Origin: Eubacteriaceae bacterium
GTDB taxonomy: Bacteria > Bacillota > Clostridia > Eubacteriales > Anaerofustaceae
Length of the DNA stretch: 21,671 nucleotides
Assembly: GCA_017613995.1 (NCBI GenBank)
Contig: JAGACT010000134.1
Location: forward strand, 1-21,671
Direction of reading: 5' to 3'
Under the pieces are notes generated by a model. That model was not told where the DNA came from and ran no database searches. It worked only from the letters and a program-made list of their open reading frames with translations. Below, piece after piece: positions 8,113 through 16,324 of the stretch (its first letter is position 1; the number at the start of each line of letters is the position of its first letter). The translations under genes and the position numbers were made by a program.

Positions 8113-8178
8113 ATAAAAAAAAGCGATTATCCGTTTGAGCGATGAAAAATAAGGACAAGGCTCAAAACGGACGATCGC
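8113..8178 (-). terminator. Terminator of the CPBP-ABC-nth-glycosyltransferase operon
   Basis: Minus strand: GCGAT and TCCGTTTTGAGC pair with GCTCAAACGGA and ATCGC across a loop of about 19 nt, with a two-base internal loop and a single bulged T, followed directly by eight T. It starts just after the glycosyltransferase stop and lies just upstream of the promoter of the T-box transcript, which insulates the two units. Confidence 0.92.
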
Positions 8179-8184
8179 CTGGTG

Positions 8185-9462
8185 TCAGTGTCTCCTGCGA
8201 AGTCTCAGGTGGTCGTGGATCTTCTGGGCGGTATCCAGCGTGCTGGCCTGGAGCATGAACACGCTGTCGGTAAGGTCGTGGCGCCTGGGATATTTTCCCG
8301 AAAGGAAGTTGTCGATCACGACTCCGTAACGCTCCGACGCCTTCTTCACTGCGTTCTCCCAGGAGATGTACAGCTCGCTGCAGGCGTTCTCTCCGATCCT
8401 GCGAAGCTCGTCACGCCTCTCCAGGAATCTGGTGAGGCACACGGCAAGGCTGGCCACGTCCTCCTCCACCAGCAGGGCGTTTACTCCGCCCTTCACGCCT
8501 TCGGCGGCGCAGCTTCCCCTGACCAGCACGCTGGGCAGGCCGCAGGCCGCGGCTTCCCGCACCACCAGTCCGTTGGTGTCGAAGGTGGAGGGGAACACCA
8601 TCAGGTCGGCTCTGGTATACCAGCACCTGAGGATCTCCCGGTCCCTTACGGGCCCGACGAAGAGGCATTTCGGGGTGATCTTCAGCTCCTTTGCGTAGGC
8701 TTTTATCCCGGAAGCGTCCATGCCGTCCCCCACGAACACCATCCTGTAATCCAGATCCTGGGAGGAAAGGGCCGCCAGGGCCTCCAGTATGAGCCTTATG
8801 CCCTTGTACCACATGAGGCGTCCCACGAAAAGGAATACGGGAACGTCCCGGGGCAGGTCCCAGTCCGCCGTAACGGTTTCGACCGTCTCGTCGGCTGCCC
8901 TTCCCCTGGGCAGGTCCACGCCGTTTTCCATCACGACCCAGTCCCCTTCGTATCCCAGGGAGCGGATGTTCTCACCGGCTCCGTTGCTTACCACCCACAG
9001 CTCGTCGCAGGAGCTGACGGACTCCACCAGGGCGTGTATCGCGCTCTCCTGCACCAGGCGGCTCCTCACGGCGTTGGCTATGTCCAGATCGAACTTGGTG
9101 TGATATGTCAGCACCAGGGGAAGGTTCATCCTCTGGCGGATCTGCCGGGCCAGGATGTTGGACATTATGGGACAGTGGCTGTGAAGCAGGGCGATGTCCC
9201 TTTTTACTATGGAGTTCTGGCTGGGGATCGAAAAGGGATTCCCGGCAGTGTATCCCAGGGATTTTCTCAGGTCCAGGCTGGGATAGCGTATAACGTCGTA
9301 GGGATAGGGCGAGTCATCGGAACCGGGGCATTCCGGCGTCACCACGCTGACGGGGTATCCGTTTTCCGGCAGGTACCGGGCGTAGTTGACCACCACGTTG
9401 ACGACCCCGTCTATGAGGGGCGGGAATGAATCGTTTAAAAGACAGATCTCTCCTGATGTCAT
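8185..9462 (-). CDS. GT4-family glycosyltransferase (GT-B fold)
   Basis: A 425-residue glycosyltransferase of the group that includes diacylglycerol glucosyltransferases and mannosyltransferases of bacterial envelopes. The N-terminal half opens with NDSFPPLIDGVVNVV (the nucleotide-sugar enzyme glycine loop) and holds HSHCPIMSN and LTYHTKFDLD. The C-terminal half has FLFVGRLMWYKGI and the donor-binding block FDTNGLVVREAAACGLP. In that block the usual E-x7-E motif is D-x7-E. No membrane segment is seen. The ATG at 9462 is preferred: it lies one nt after the nth stop codon, with AGGAG nine nt upstream inside nth, which implies translational coupling. A TTG at 9495 with its own AGGAG would add 11 residues. 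Last gene of its operon. Sugar and acceptor cannot be assigned; a glycolipid role is inference. Confidence 0.88.
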   Translation of the reverse strand: MTSGEICLLNDSFPPLIDGVVNVVVNYARYLPENGYPVSVVTPECPGSDDSPYPYDVIRYPSLDLRKSLGYTAGNPFSIPSQNSIVKRDIALLHSHCPIMSNILARQIRQRMNLPLVLTYHTKFDLDIANAVRSRLVQESAIHALVESVSSCDELWVVSNGAGENIRSLGYEGDWVVMENGVDLPRGRAADETVETVTADWDLPRDVPVFLFVGRLMWYKGIRLILEALAALSSQDLDYRMVFVGDGMDASGIKAYAKELKITPKCLFVGPVRDREILRCWYTRADLMVFPSTFDTNGLVVREAAACGLPSVLVRGSCAAEGVKGGVNALLVEEDVASLAVCLTRFLERRDELRRIGENACSELYISWENAVKKASERYGVVIDNFLSGKYPRRHDLTDSVFMLQASTLDTAQKIHDHLRLRRRH

Positions 9463-9463
9463 T

Positions 9464-10111
9464 TCAGTTTTCTCCTGAACTGGTTTTGCCGGCAAAGGCG
9501 CACTCCTTTTCGATGCAGCAGGAGGCGCACTCCGGTTTTCTTGCGTGGCAGATCCTTCTGCCGTGGGTTATGAGCACATGGTGCATCAGCGTCCAGTCCT
9601 CCCGGGGGATGTTCTCCATGAGCTGCTTTTCGGTCTTCAGAGTATCCGATGCCTCGGCGTAGCCTATCCTGTTGGATACCCGGAACACATGGGTGTCCAC
9701 CGCTATGGCAGGCACGCCGAAGGCGTTCGAGAGCACCACGTTGGCGGTCTTTCTGCCCACTCCCGGAAGACGTGTCAGCTCCTCCATGGTGGAGGGCACT
9801 TCTCCCCCGAAGTCCTCGGAAAGTATCCTGGAGAGCTCCAGGATGTTTTTCGTCTTCGTATCCGCCAGACCGCAGGTCACGATGAGTCCGTGGAGCTCAT
9901 CGTAGCCGAGGGAGCGCATCTTTTCCGGATCGTCCGCTCTGGAAAACAGCGCGGGGGTGACCTTGTTGACCCTTACGTCGGTGCACTGGGCGGAGAGCAC
10001 GGTGGCTATCAGCAGCTCGAATGGGCTCTCGTGCTCCAGAGCGCATTTCGCGTCGGGGTAAGCCGCCTTGAGCTTTTCGGTTATCACATCGAGTTTGTTT
10101 CTGTCCTGCAT
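9464..10111 (-). CDS. nth: Endonuclease III (DNA glycosylase/AP lyase)
   Basis: A 215-residue base-excision repair enzyme that removes oxidised pyrimidines and cleaves at the abasic site. The helix-hairpin-helix LPGVGRKTANVV (residues 115-126) holds the catalytic Lys121, and Asp139 follows in AVDTHVFRV. The [4Fe-4S] ligands C188, C195, C198 and C204 keep the exact C-x6-C-x2-C-x5-C spacing. Length matches the E. coli enzyme. The ATG is preceded by AGGAGGG, which overlaps the stop codon of the upstream ABC gene; the gap to that gene is 8 nt and the stop lies one nt before the glycosyltransferase ATG. A housekeeping repair gene inside a transporter/envelope operon is unusual company, but nothing in the protein looks altered. 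Confidence 0.97.
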   Translation of the reverse strand: MQDRNKLDVITEKLKAAYPDAKCALEHESPFELLIATVLSAQCTDVRVNKVTPALFSRADDPEKMRSLGYDELHGLIVTCGLADTKTKNILELSRILSEDFGGEVPSTMEELTRLPGVGRKTANVVLSNAFGVPAIAVDTHVFRVSNRIGYAEASDTLKTEKQLMENIPREDWTLMHHVLITHGRRICHARKPECASCCIEKECAFAGKTSSGEN

Positions 10112-10119
10112 CTTCCCTC

Positions 10120-12585
10120 CTAGTCCGCGTCCGTCCTGGCCAGTATGGCGGCGGGGGTCTTTCTCAGGGTCCCCGTCACGGGCAGAAGGCCCGCGAAGAC
10201 GTTGAACACCACCACGATGACGGCGCTGGCCGCGACGATCCTCCAGTCGAATACGTACATGTCCCTGAAGTAGGAGATGGTGGTCAGGCCCCTGAGGACA
10301 TAGCCCATGATCCCGAATCCCACCAGGGACGTGGATAGGGTTATGGCCAGGATCTCTCCCAGGAACATCCGGCAGATATCCTTCTTTTTAAGACCGATGG
10401 CCCTGAGGGTCCCGACTTCCTTTATGCGGGAAAGGAAGCTGGAACGGAGCATCAGATATATCTCCACCAGGGAGATGAGTATTATTATCCCGGACATGAC
10501 CAGGGTCGAACGCACCACTTCCTTCTGGGAGGCTATGTAGGTCTCCCTGTCGGACTGATAGATGCTGTAGGCGTTCACGTGGTTCTCGGCGAACCAGGAG
10601 AGCACCGCATTCTCGTCCGTGGGGTATATGACGCAGTCCGTGGTGGAGTACAGATACCGAAGGTAGGCGGTATGCTGGGTCACGAAGAGATCGGTGGTGC
10701 CGGTCCTGGATTCGTAGTAGCCGCAGATCACCAGCTGTACGCCGTTGACCTTGCCGTTGATCCTGTCCCCGATGTCGGTGTCCCACCAGTATATGTCGTA
10801 GTTCACCAGCACCTCGTAGTCGTTCGCGGGCCAGCGGCCCTCCTTGACGGTGAGGCCGTAGCGGCTGCCGTAGTAGGAGATATCCGTCACGTCCACGGTA
10901 TTGTATTCGTCCAGGCCCTGGGGTTTCCTGTCATAGACCGCGTAATCCCCTCCGCTGCCGGCTCCCCCGTACATCAGTGCCAGGGTGAAGATGTCCCTGC
11001 TCATGTAGATCGAGGGGTTTCCCGTATCGGTGATGCCCGTTATGGTGAAGGGATCCAGTTCCGGAAGCTTGGCGGGCCTGTCCAGGAAGTCCTCCAGCGT
11101 CAGAAGTCCCACCATGCCCGCGTTGCCTTCTTCGATGAGCTGCTCCAGCAGCATTTTGTCCACCATTATCTCGTAGGGGTTCTCCGGGAGCCTGCCCAGA
11201 ATAAGGGCGCTTTCGTCGAGGCTGTCGGAAGCCACCATGGAGCCTGTCAGGGTATCGGATGCCCCGCTGGTCTGGTAATAGTATTTCGAGTAATCCAAAG
11301 TGAAGCTGACCTTTCCGTTTCCGGGCAGCAGGTAATCCACTCCCTCCAGGGAGGCGTAGCTGTCCAGCAGGGCGGGAGTGTTTTCGGAGCTCTTCACCAT
11401 GATGCAGTTCCTGTCCGCGGTAATGAAGGAGGAATCCTTTACCTGCAGCGCTCCCGCCAGGCGGGAAAGGGCGAACATTATGAACATGGACGCCGCCACG
11501 AATCCCAGAAGCAGTATCTTCTTTATCAGCTTGTAGGAGGCTATCTTCCGAAAGCCCTCTATGAGGATGTTGAAGGGATTGTAAATGGAATGATACCTTC
11601 TCCTCTTTTTTTCGAGCTTCACCTTCGCAAAGTCGAAGGCTTCCTTTTCCGACTCCTCCCGGGACATGGCCCTGTAGTTGTCATTTATGAGCTCGATGGC
11701 CCCGTCGTCCTCCACGGGCTGCATCTTCCTGTTGCTTTCGATGTACAGGTTGCCCCGTCTCACCACCAGCCTTATGTCCACGTCCCCCTCGTCCTCGTCG
11801 GAATAGAATTCTATGTTGAGGGAGGGCGATGCGAACTTTTTCTTCGTGGGCATGTCCTTGAGGTATATGCGGTTGTCGATGCGGTAGTCCAGCGCGTCCG
11901 GCCTCTCGTTGGGGGAATCGCTGATGACCCTGCCGTCCTTAAGCTCGATGATGCGGGTGGCGTAGAACATGGCCAGATCCCTCTCGTGGGTCACCAGGAT
12001 GACCAGGCGGTCCCGGGAGATGGCCTTGATGATGTTCATGATCTCCAGGGTGTTGCGTGAGTCCAGGTTTCCCGTGGGCTCGTCGGCTATGATGATGGCC
12101 GGATCCTTCACCAGGGCCCTGGCGATGCCTACCCTCTGGCGCTCTCCTCCCGAGAGCATACCAGCGGGACGGTTGCGGTAGCGGTACATCCCCGTGAGCT
12201 CCAGCACGTAGTTGACGCTGCGGGTGATCTCTGCCTTTTTCCTGACGCCCAGCATCTTCAGGGCGATGGCCACGTTGTCGAAAACGCTCAGATCGTCCAG
12301 CAGATGGTAATTCTGGAAGATGTAGCCTATGGACGCGTTTCGGATGTTGTCGGTATGGCCGGAGAAGATGCTGTTGATGCGCTTGCCGTTTATCTTTATC
12401 CTGCCGCTGTCGGGCCGGTCCAGTCCCCCTATGCAGTTGAGGAGGGTGGTCTTTCCGCAGCCCGAAGGCCCCAGGATCGCCACCAGGCCCGTATCCTCCA
12501 GCTCAAAGCTGGTGTGGTCTATGACGTGGATGCGGTTGCGTTTGCCCCTGTTGAATACTTTGTTGGCATTGGTTACTTCTATCAT
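10120..12585 (-). CDS. MacB/FtsX-type ABC transporter, ATPase-permease fusion (second of pair)
   Basis: An 821-residue fusion with the ATPase first. Walker A GPSGCGKTT is at 39-47, Q-loop Gln91, signature LSGGE at 144-148, Walker B IIIADE ending at Glu169, and H-loop His200. A charged linker (about 225-350) leads to the first membrane helix (about 353-377), an outside domain of about 310 residues, and three closing helices starting near 691, 740 and 785. This one-plus-three topology with an FtsX-like tail (VGTLRAIGLKKKDI) is that of MacB, LolC/E and FtsX type mechanotransmission ABC proteins, which move lipids or peptides or signal across the membrane rather than forming a channel. Its ATG lies one nt after the stop of the other ABC gene, with GGAGG inside that gene, so equal expression and a heterodimer are likely. 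Substrate unknown; lipoprotein, antimicrobial peptide and toxin export are all possible. Confidence 0.93.
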   Translation of the reverse strand: MIEVTNANKVFNRGKRNRIHVIDHTSFELEDTGLVAILGPSGCGKTTLLNCIGGLDRPDSGRIKINGKRINSIFSGHTDNIRNASIGYIFQNYHLLDDLSVFDNVAIALKMLGVRKKAEITRSVNYVLELTGMYRYRNRPAGMLSGGERQRVGIARALVKDPAIIIADEPTGNLDSRNTLEIMNIIKAISRDRLVILVTHERDLAMFYATRIIELKDGRVISDSPNERPDALDYRIDNRIYLKDMPTKKKFASPSLNIEFYSDEDEGDVDIRLVVRRGNLYIESNRKMQPVEDDGAIELINDNYRAMSREESEKEAFDFAKVKLEKKRRRYHSIYNPFNILIEGFRKIASYKLIKKILLLGFVAASMFIMFALSRLAGALQVKDSSFITADRNCIMVKSSENTPALLDSYASLEGVDYLLPGNGKVSFTLDYSKYYYQTSGASDTLTGSMVASDSLDESALILGRLPENPYEIMVDKMLLEQLIEEGNAGMVGLLTLEDFLDRPAKLPELDPFTITGITDTGNPSIYMSRDIFTLALMYGGAGSGGDYAVYDRKPQGLDEYNTVDVTDISYYGSRYGLTVKEGRWPANDYEVLVNYDIYWWDTDIGDRINGKVNGVQLVICGYYESRTGTTDLFVTQHTAYLRYLYSTTDCVIYPTDENAVLSWFAENHVNAYSIYQSDRETYIASQKEVVRSTLVMSGIIILISLVEIYLMLRSSFLSRIKEVGTLRAIGLKKKDICRMFLGEILAITLSTSLVGFGIMGYVLRGLTTISYFRDMYVFDWRIVAASAVIVVVFNVFAGLLPVTGTLRKTPAAILARTDAD

Positions 12586-12586
12586 C

Positions 12587-14842
12587 TCACGCCTCCTGCC
12601 TCAGTGTGCTGAGTGCGGAATCCGTAAACAGCTGTTTTGCGTATTTTCTCGATATCACGAAGCATATGACGAAGAGCACCGCGTAGATCACCAGGTAGTC
12701 CCGGGCGGAGAGATACGTGAGTATGTCCGTAACGAAGGTGCTCTCAATGCTGATGTATCCCTTCCACAGGCTCCAGATCGCCCCGAGGCTTACCGCGAAG
12801 GCGATGTTGAGGACGTTGAAAAGGTCCAGGAACAACAGGCTCCTCACGTCGAAGCGGGTCGCTCCCAGCATCCTGATGGTGGAATAGTAGGTGTTGCGGG
12901 AACGCATGATCAGCCTGATGATGGAATAGTCTATGAAGAACAGCACCACGGTCAGCACCGCCGACCAGATGACGTTATAGATGTTCTGAATCAGCGTCCA
13001 CGCCCCGTCGTAGTTTCGCAGGGTGTCCTTCAGGTACAGCGATTCGTATCCCATCGCCTCCAGAGTCTCCTTCGTTTCGTGGGCCGCCTTGGGGTCCTTG
13101 ACGAAAAGGCTTATCTGGTAGTTGCCTTTGTTGAAGAAGGCCGCGTAGTCGTCCGAATTGATCAGTATGACTCCGTTCTGCCAGGAATAATCGTCCAGAC
13201 GTGTCTTGGATACGAAGTCGTCCTTGTCGTAGGTGTCCCACACCACGAAGGAACGGCTGTCGGAGTAATACATGCTCTCGACCTTCACGGTCACGTACTT
13301 TCCCACGGCCTCGTAGTCGTAGTTCTCGGGGAACATGTAGTTCCAATCCTCCGGCGCCAGCACGCTGCCGGCAGGCACCCACCAGGCGGGCATGACCTTG
13401 TTCTGATAGTTCCAGGGATCCCCCTTGAGCTCGTTGCCGTTCACGTAGGTGGTGACCGTGGCGAACTCGTAGTTGACGGCGCTCTGCACCTGGGCGGATA
13501 CGGAGCTGTCGACGTAGAAGTCGACGTACCATCTGTTGCGCTCTTCGGAAATGGCGACGCCCACCACCTTCACCGGTTTCGTGGTTATCCTGGAGCCGTC
13601 GTAGTTGCTGTAGAAGTAGAAGTCCTGCTCCATCATCGCCTGTACGGTCTCCTCGTCGTTGAGGTAGTAGCCGGAGGAAATGGAAATGACCATCTCCGTC
13701 TCGTCCCCGGCATGGCGGCCGTAGGCCAGCTCCGACGGGACGGCGGATGCGGGCTGCATCATACCGTACAGGTAGTAGGAGTCGCAGGAACACTGCACGT
13801 AGCGGTCCAGCAGCAGATCCTCCCTGATGATGTGATCCGCGTTCGGCAGCTGGGAGATTGCTTCGTAATCCTCCTCCGTAAATGCGCTCAGGTCCTCCTT
13901 TTTAAGGACGAGCCTTTTATCGGAGGTATCCTGGAAGTACCAGTTGTATCCGTTCAGGGAGCTGTCGTAGCTGTTTTTCCTCATGGTGGCGTAGAAGCCC
14001 GACACCGCGAAGGTGGTGAATATGAAGATGAACGTCAGAAGCAAAAACTTGGGCACTATGTTGAAAGTGTTCCTCAGGCCCAGCCTCAGCTTCTGCAGCA
14101 GGCGTATCCTCCTCAGATTGCCGTCGTAATCGCTTCCCACGGCGTCGGTGCCCCCGGGGGGAGGGGCGATCTGCCGGTCCTCTATGATCCGGCCGTCGCT
14201 CATGGTGATCTTCCTGGTGGCGTACTCCTCCACCTGGTCGTAGTTGTGGGTGACCACTATGACCAGCTTGTCGGAGGCGATCTTCTTGAGAAGCTTCAGC
14301 ACTGCTGCGGCTGCCTTGGAGTCCAGGTTCCCGGTGGGCTCGTCCGCCACAATTACGGGGGTGTTGCGCACCAGGGCCCTGGCTATGGCGACCCTCTGCT
14401 TCTGGCCTCCCGAGAGACGGGACGCCATGGCGTGGCGGTAGCGGTAAAGCCCCACCTTTTTTAGGACCTCGTTTATCTTTGCCCTCTGCTGCTTTCCGGC
14501 TCGTCCGCCCGTTAGCTGCATGGCCAGGGCCACGTTCTGGTATACGGTATAGCTGTTAACGAGGTTGAAGTTCTGGAAGATGTTGGAGATGTACTTTTTA
14601 CGGTAGTTCTCGTAGTCCGATTCCGTGTAGGCGCTGGTCTCCTCGCCGCATACGTACATCTCACCTTCCTCGTAGCTGTCGAGGCCCGAGATGACGTTGA
14701 GCAGCGTGGATTTGCCGCTGCCTGATTCGCCTGTTATAACGACGAATTCCCCCAGGGACATCTCCAGGTCGATTCTGAGCATTCCCGTGGATACGATGCC
14801 CTTGCTGTGATAGTATTTCGATACTCCCTTTAGTTTGATCAT
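12587..14842 (-). CDS. MacB/FtsX-type ABC transporter, ATPase-permease fusion (first of pair)
   Basis: A 751-residue fusion with the same plan as its downstream partner but a different sequence outside the ATPase. Walker A GESGSGKST is at 38-46, Q-loop Gln90, LSGGQ at 143-147, Walker B VIVADE with Glu168, and H-loop His199. After a proline-containing linker the first helix is at about 264-283. An outside domain of about 340 residues rich in Tyr, Trp and Asp follows, then three helices beginning near 626, 670 and 725. The FtsX hallmark RMLGATRFDVRSLLF follows the second helix. All ATPase residues are intact in both partners, so a two-active-site heterodimer is expected. The ATG at 14842 has only a weak AGGGA upstream and lies 20 nt after the CPBP stop. 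The ligand of the outside domain is unknown. Confidence 0.93.
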   Translation of the reverse strand: MIKLKGVSKYYHSKGIVSTGMLRIDLEMSLGEFVVITGESGSGKSTLLNVISGLDSYEEGEMYVCGEETSAYTESDYENYRKKYISNIFQNFNLVNSYTVYQNVALAMQLTGGRAGKQQRAKINEVLKKVGLYRYRHAMASRLSGGQKQRVAIARALVRNTPVIVADEPTGNLDSKAAAAVLKLLKKIASDKLVIVVTHNYDQVEEYATRKITMSDGRIIEDRQIAPPPGGTDAVGSDYDGNLRRIRLLQKLRLGLRNTFNIVPKFLLLTFIFIFTTFAVSGFYATMRKNSYDSSLNGYNWYFQDTSDKRLVLKKEDLSAFTEEDYEAISQLPNADHIIREDLLLDRYVQCSCDSYYLYGMMQPASAVPSELAYGRHAGDETEMVISISSGYYLNDEETVQAMMEQDFYFYSNYDGSRITTKPVKVVGVAISEERNRWYVDFYVDSSVSAQVQSAVNYEFATVTTYVNGNELKGDPWNYQNKVMPAWWVPAGSVLAPEDWNYMFPENYDYEAVGKYVTVKVESMYYSDSRSFVVWDTYDKDDFVSKTRLDDYSWQNGVILINSDDYAAFFNKGNYQISLFVKDPKAAHETKETLEAMGYESLYLKDTLRNYDGAWTLIQNIYNVIWSAVLTVVLFFIDYSIIRLIMRSRNTYYSTIRMLGATRFDVRSLLFLDLFNVLNIAFAVSLGAIWSLWKGYISIESTFVTDILTYLSARDYLVIYAVLFVICFVISRKYAKQLFTDSALSTLRQEA

Positions 14843-14862
14843 GACTTAGTCCCTGTATCGTT

Positions 14863-16152
14863 TCAGTGTATTTCGAATTTCACGGTGACTTCCACCGGCT
14901 CGTCCTCGGGAACGTTCATCCCCAGCAGGATCAGGTCGGCGTCCTCCGAGTATCCCAGGTCCTTTTCCCTGCAGTACTCCCACACGTCGTCCACGTGGAT
15001 CTCCACGATGATGTGGATGGTGCCCTCATCCAGCATAAGGGATGAGACCCCGCTGTAGGAGTCCCTGAAACTGACCTCACCCAGCTTCTCTCCTGCTTCG
15101 TCCGTTACGTATACCGTGGCTATCCCCCGGGATACGCTCACGTCGCAGCTGAAGGCGTAGACGGTGGCTTTGTCCGCGGTGAAGGTCACGTCCGTCACGA
15201 CCCGGTCGCCGGCCCGGGCGCTGATCGAAGTCTCATAGGTGAAGGCGGGATTCTCCAGCCTGTCGTCCGAAGAGATCATGAAGGCTCCCGAAAAGGCGAA
15301 AAGAAGGGCTACGGTGAAGGCGAGCCTCTTTTCCGGATCGGAGGGGGCCTTCTGCCCCGGCACTGGGGCCGTGTAGGTGAGCCTTTCGGGCCTCGGTCTG
15401 AGGAGCTTCACTCCCGCCCTGATGATGAAGGGTGAGAAGGCCGCTATGATGAAATATGCTCCCACGCTCATGAGGGGGATATACAGTACTGTGGTGTCCT
15501 GGGGCACGGAGTTCATGGAGACGATGCTGCTGATGGCATTGTTCAAAAAGTGCAGCAGCATCGGATAGAGCATGTTTCCGGTCTCCAGATATATGAGCAT
15601 GAACATGGCTCCCAGCATGGAGGTGGGAACGAACCTGATGGGATCCATGTGAAGGATGCCGAAGGCAGAGGCCGAAACGGCGATGACGATCCACTTTTTA
15701 AGTCCCCTGAAGGAATAGGAGAAGGTCCCCCTGAAAAGAGCCTCCTCGCAGACGGCGGGGGAGACGCTCGCTATCAGAAAGACGACCGCCGTGGGGATGC
15801 TCCCGCCGAAGATCGCGTCCTGAAGGCCGCTCTGTACCGAATAGTACTTTTCCGGGAACAGATACGCCATGAGCAGCGTCAGGGCCATGATGGCCAGGTA
15901 TCCTCCGATATATACGACGAAGGTGCCGCCGAGCTCCCTTCCCGTTGGACGCTTTATACTGAACGCGTCGGAGAGCTCCCCGCGGGTGATCTTTACGTAG
16001 GCGATGCTTATGATAAGGATGAGGATCTCCGAGATGAGGGTCGAATACAGCCCCAGGCGCCCCCCGAGATATTTCTGGGGGAACCAGATGGCCGCCGCCG
16101 CGGCAGCTGTCAGCAGACCCTGCTGCCATATGAGAGGTCTTCTGTTTTCCAT
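14863..16152 (-). CDS. CPBP (Abi) family intramembrane glutamic protease with C-terminal outside domain
   Basis: A 429-residue membrane protein. Residues about 12-245 form a polytopic CPBP/Rce1-like domain with the three expected motifs: EEALFR (136-141, EExxxR), FGILH (164-168, FxxxH) and HFLNN (201-205, HxxxN). These form the presumed active site in the membrane. In bacteria the family serves in bacteriocin immunity, peptide maturation and signalling. A further helix near 265-285 leads to about 140 residues that look like a soluble beta-rich domain outside the membrane, beyond the usual end of the family; I do not recognise it. The ATG at 16152 has GGGAG seven nt upstream. First gene of the operon with the two ABC fusions, so it may process a substrate of, or protect, that transporter (inference). 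Confidence 0.9.
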   Translation of the reverse strand: MENRRPLIWQQGLLTAAAAAAIWFPQKYLGGRLGLYSTLISEILILIISIAYVKITRGELSDAFSIKRPTGRELGGTFVVYIGGYLAIMALTLLMAYLFPEKYYSVQSGLQDAIFGGSIPTAVVFLIASVSPAVCEEALFRGTFSYSFRGLKKWIVIAVSASAFGILHMDPIRFVPTSMLGAMFMLIYLETGNMLYPMLLHFLNNAISSIVSMNSVPQDTTVLYIPLMSVGAYFIIAAFSPFIIRAGVKLLRPRPERLTYTAPVPGQKAPSDPEKRLAFTVALLFAFSGAFMISSDDRLENPAFTYETSISARAGDRVVTDVTFTADKATVYAFSCDVSVSRGIATVYVTDEAGEKLGEVSFRDSYSGVSSLMLDEGTIHIIVEIHVDDVWEYCREKDLGYSEDADLILLGMNVPEDEPVEVTVKFEIH

Positions 16153-16188
16153 AGCAAAACTCCCGAAAACAAGTGTATATCTTCACTG

Positions 16189-16194
16189 ATTATA
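16189..16194 (-). promoter_or_regulatory. Probable -10 box of the CPBP-ABC operon
   Basis: A perfect TATAAT on the minus strand, 36 nt before the CPBP ATG. No good -35 stands at 17 nt; TTGCCC at 20 nt is the nearest candidate. The operon may need an activator or use a weak -35. Confidence 0.55.
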
Positions 16195-16287
16195 GCCCAA
16201 AAGGACCGCCCACCGGGCAAAAAAAGGGACTTTTAACACAGACTTAACGAATACTTCACCGATCGGCGGAAAGCCTGCGTCCGGAAG

Positions 16288-16296
16288 TGGTATAAT
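16288..16296 (+). promoter_or_regulatory. Extended -10 promoter of holA
   Basis: TGG followed directly by TATAAT is an extended -10 element; no -35 match is visible. Transcription would start near 16303, about 22 nt before the TTG start of holA, which leaves room for the ribosome site and little else. Confidence 0.7.
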
Positions 16297-16324
16297 GATT
16301 CACAGAACAATTCGGAGGAGAGAG

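Noticed and set aside
12329..14464. Very long plus-strand frame (711 residues) opposite the ABC genes
   Set aside because: Both minus-strand ABC genes have complete catalytic motifs and coupled starts; the opposite frame has only biased Val/Gly/His/Gln-rich text, as do 5833-7194, 8182-9429 and 10579-12060.
16198..16227. GCCC-ACC-GGGC hairpin followed by seven A between CPBP and holA
   Set aside because: The A/T tract lies on the wrong side for a terminator in either useful direction, and both neighbouring genes start here rather than end.
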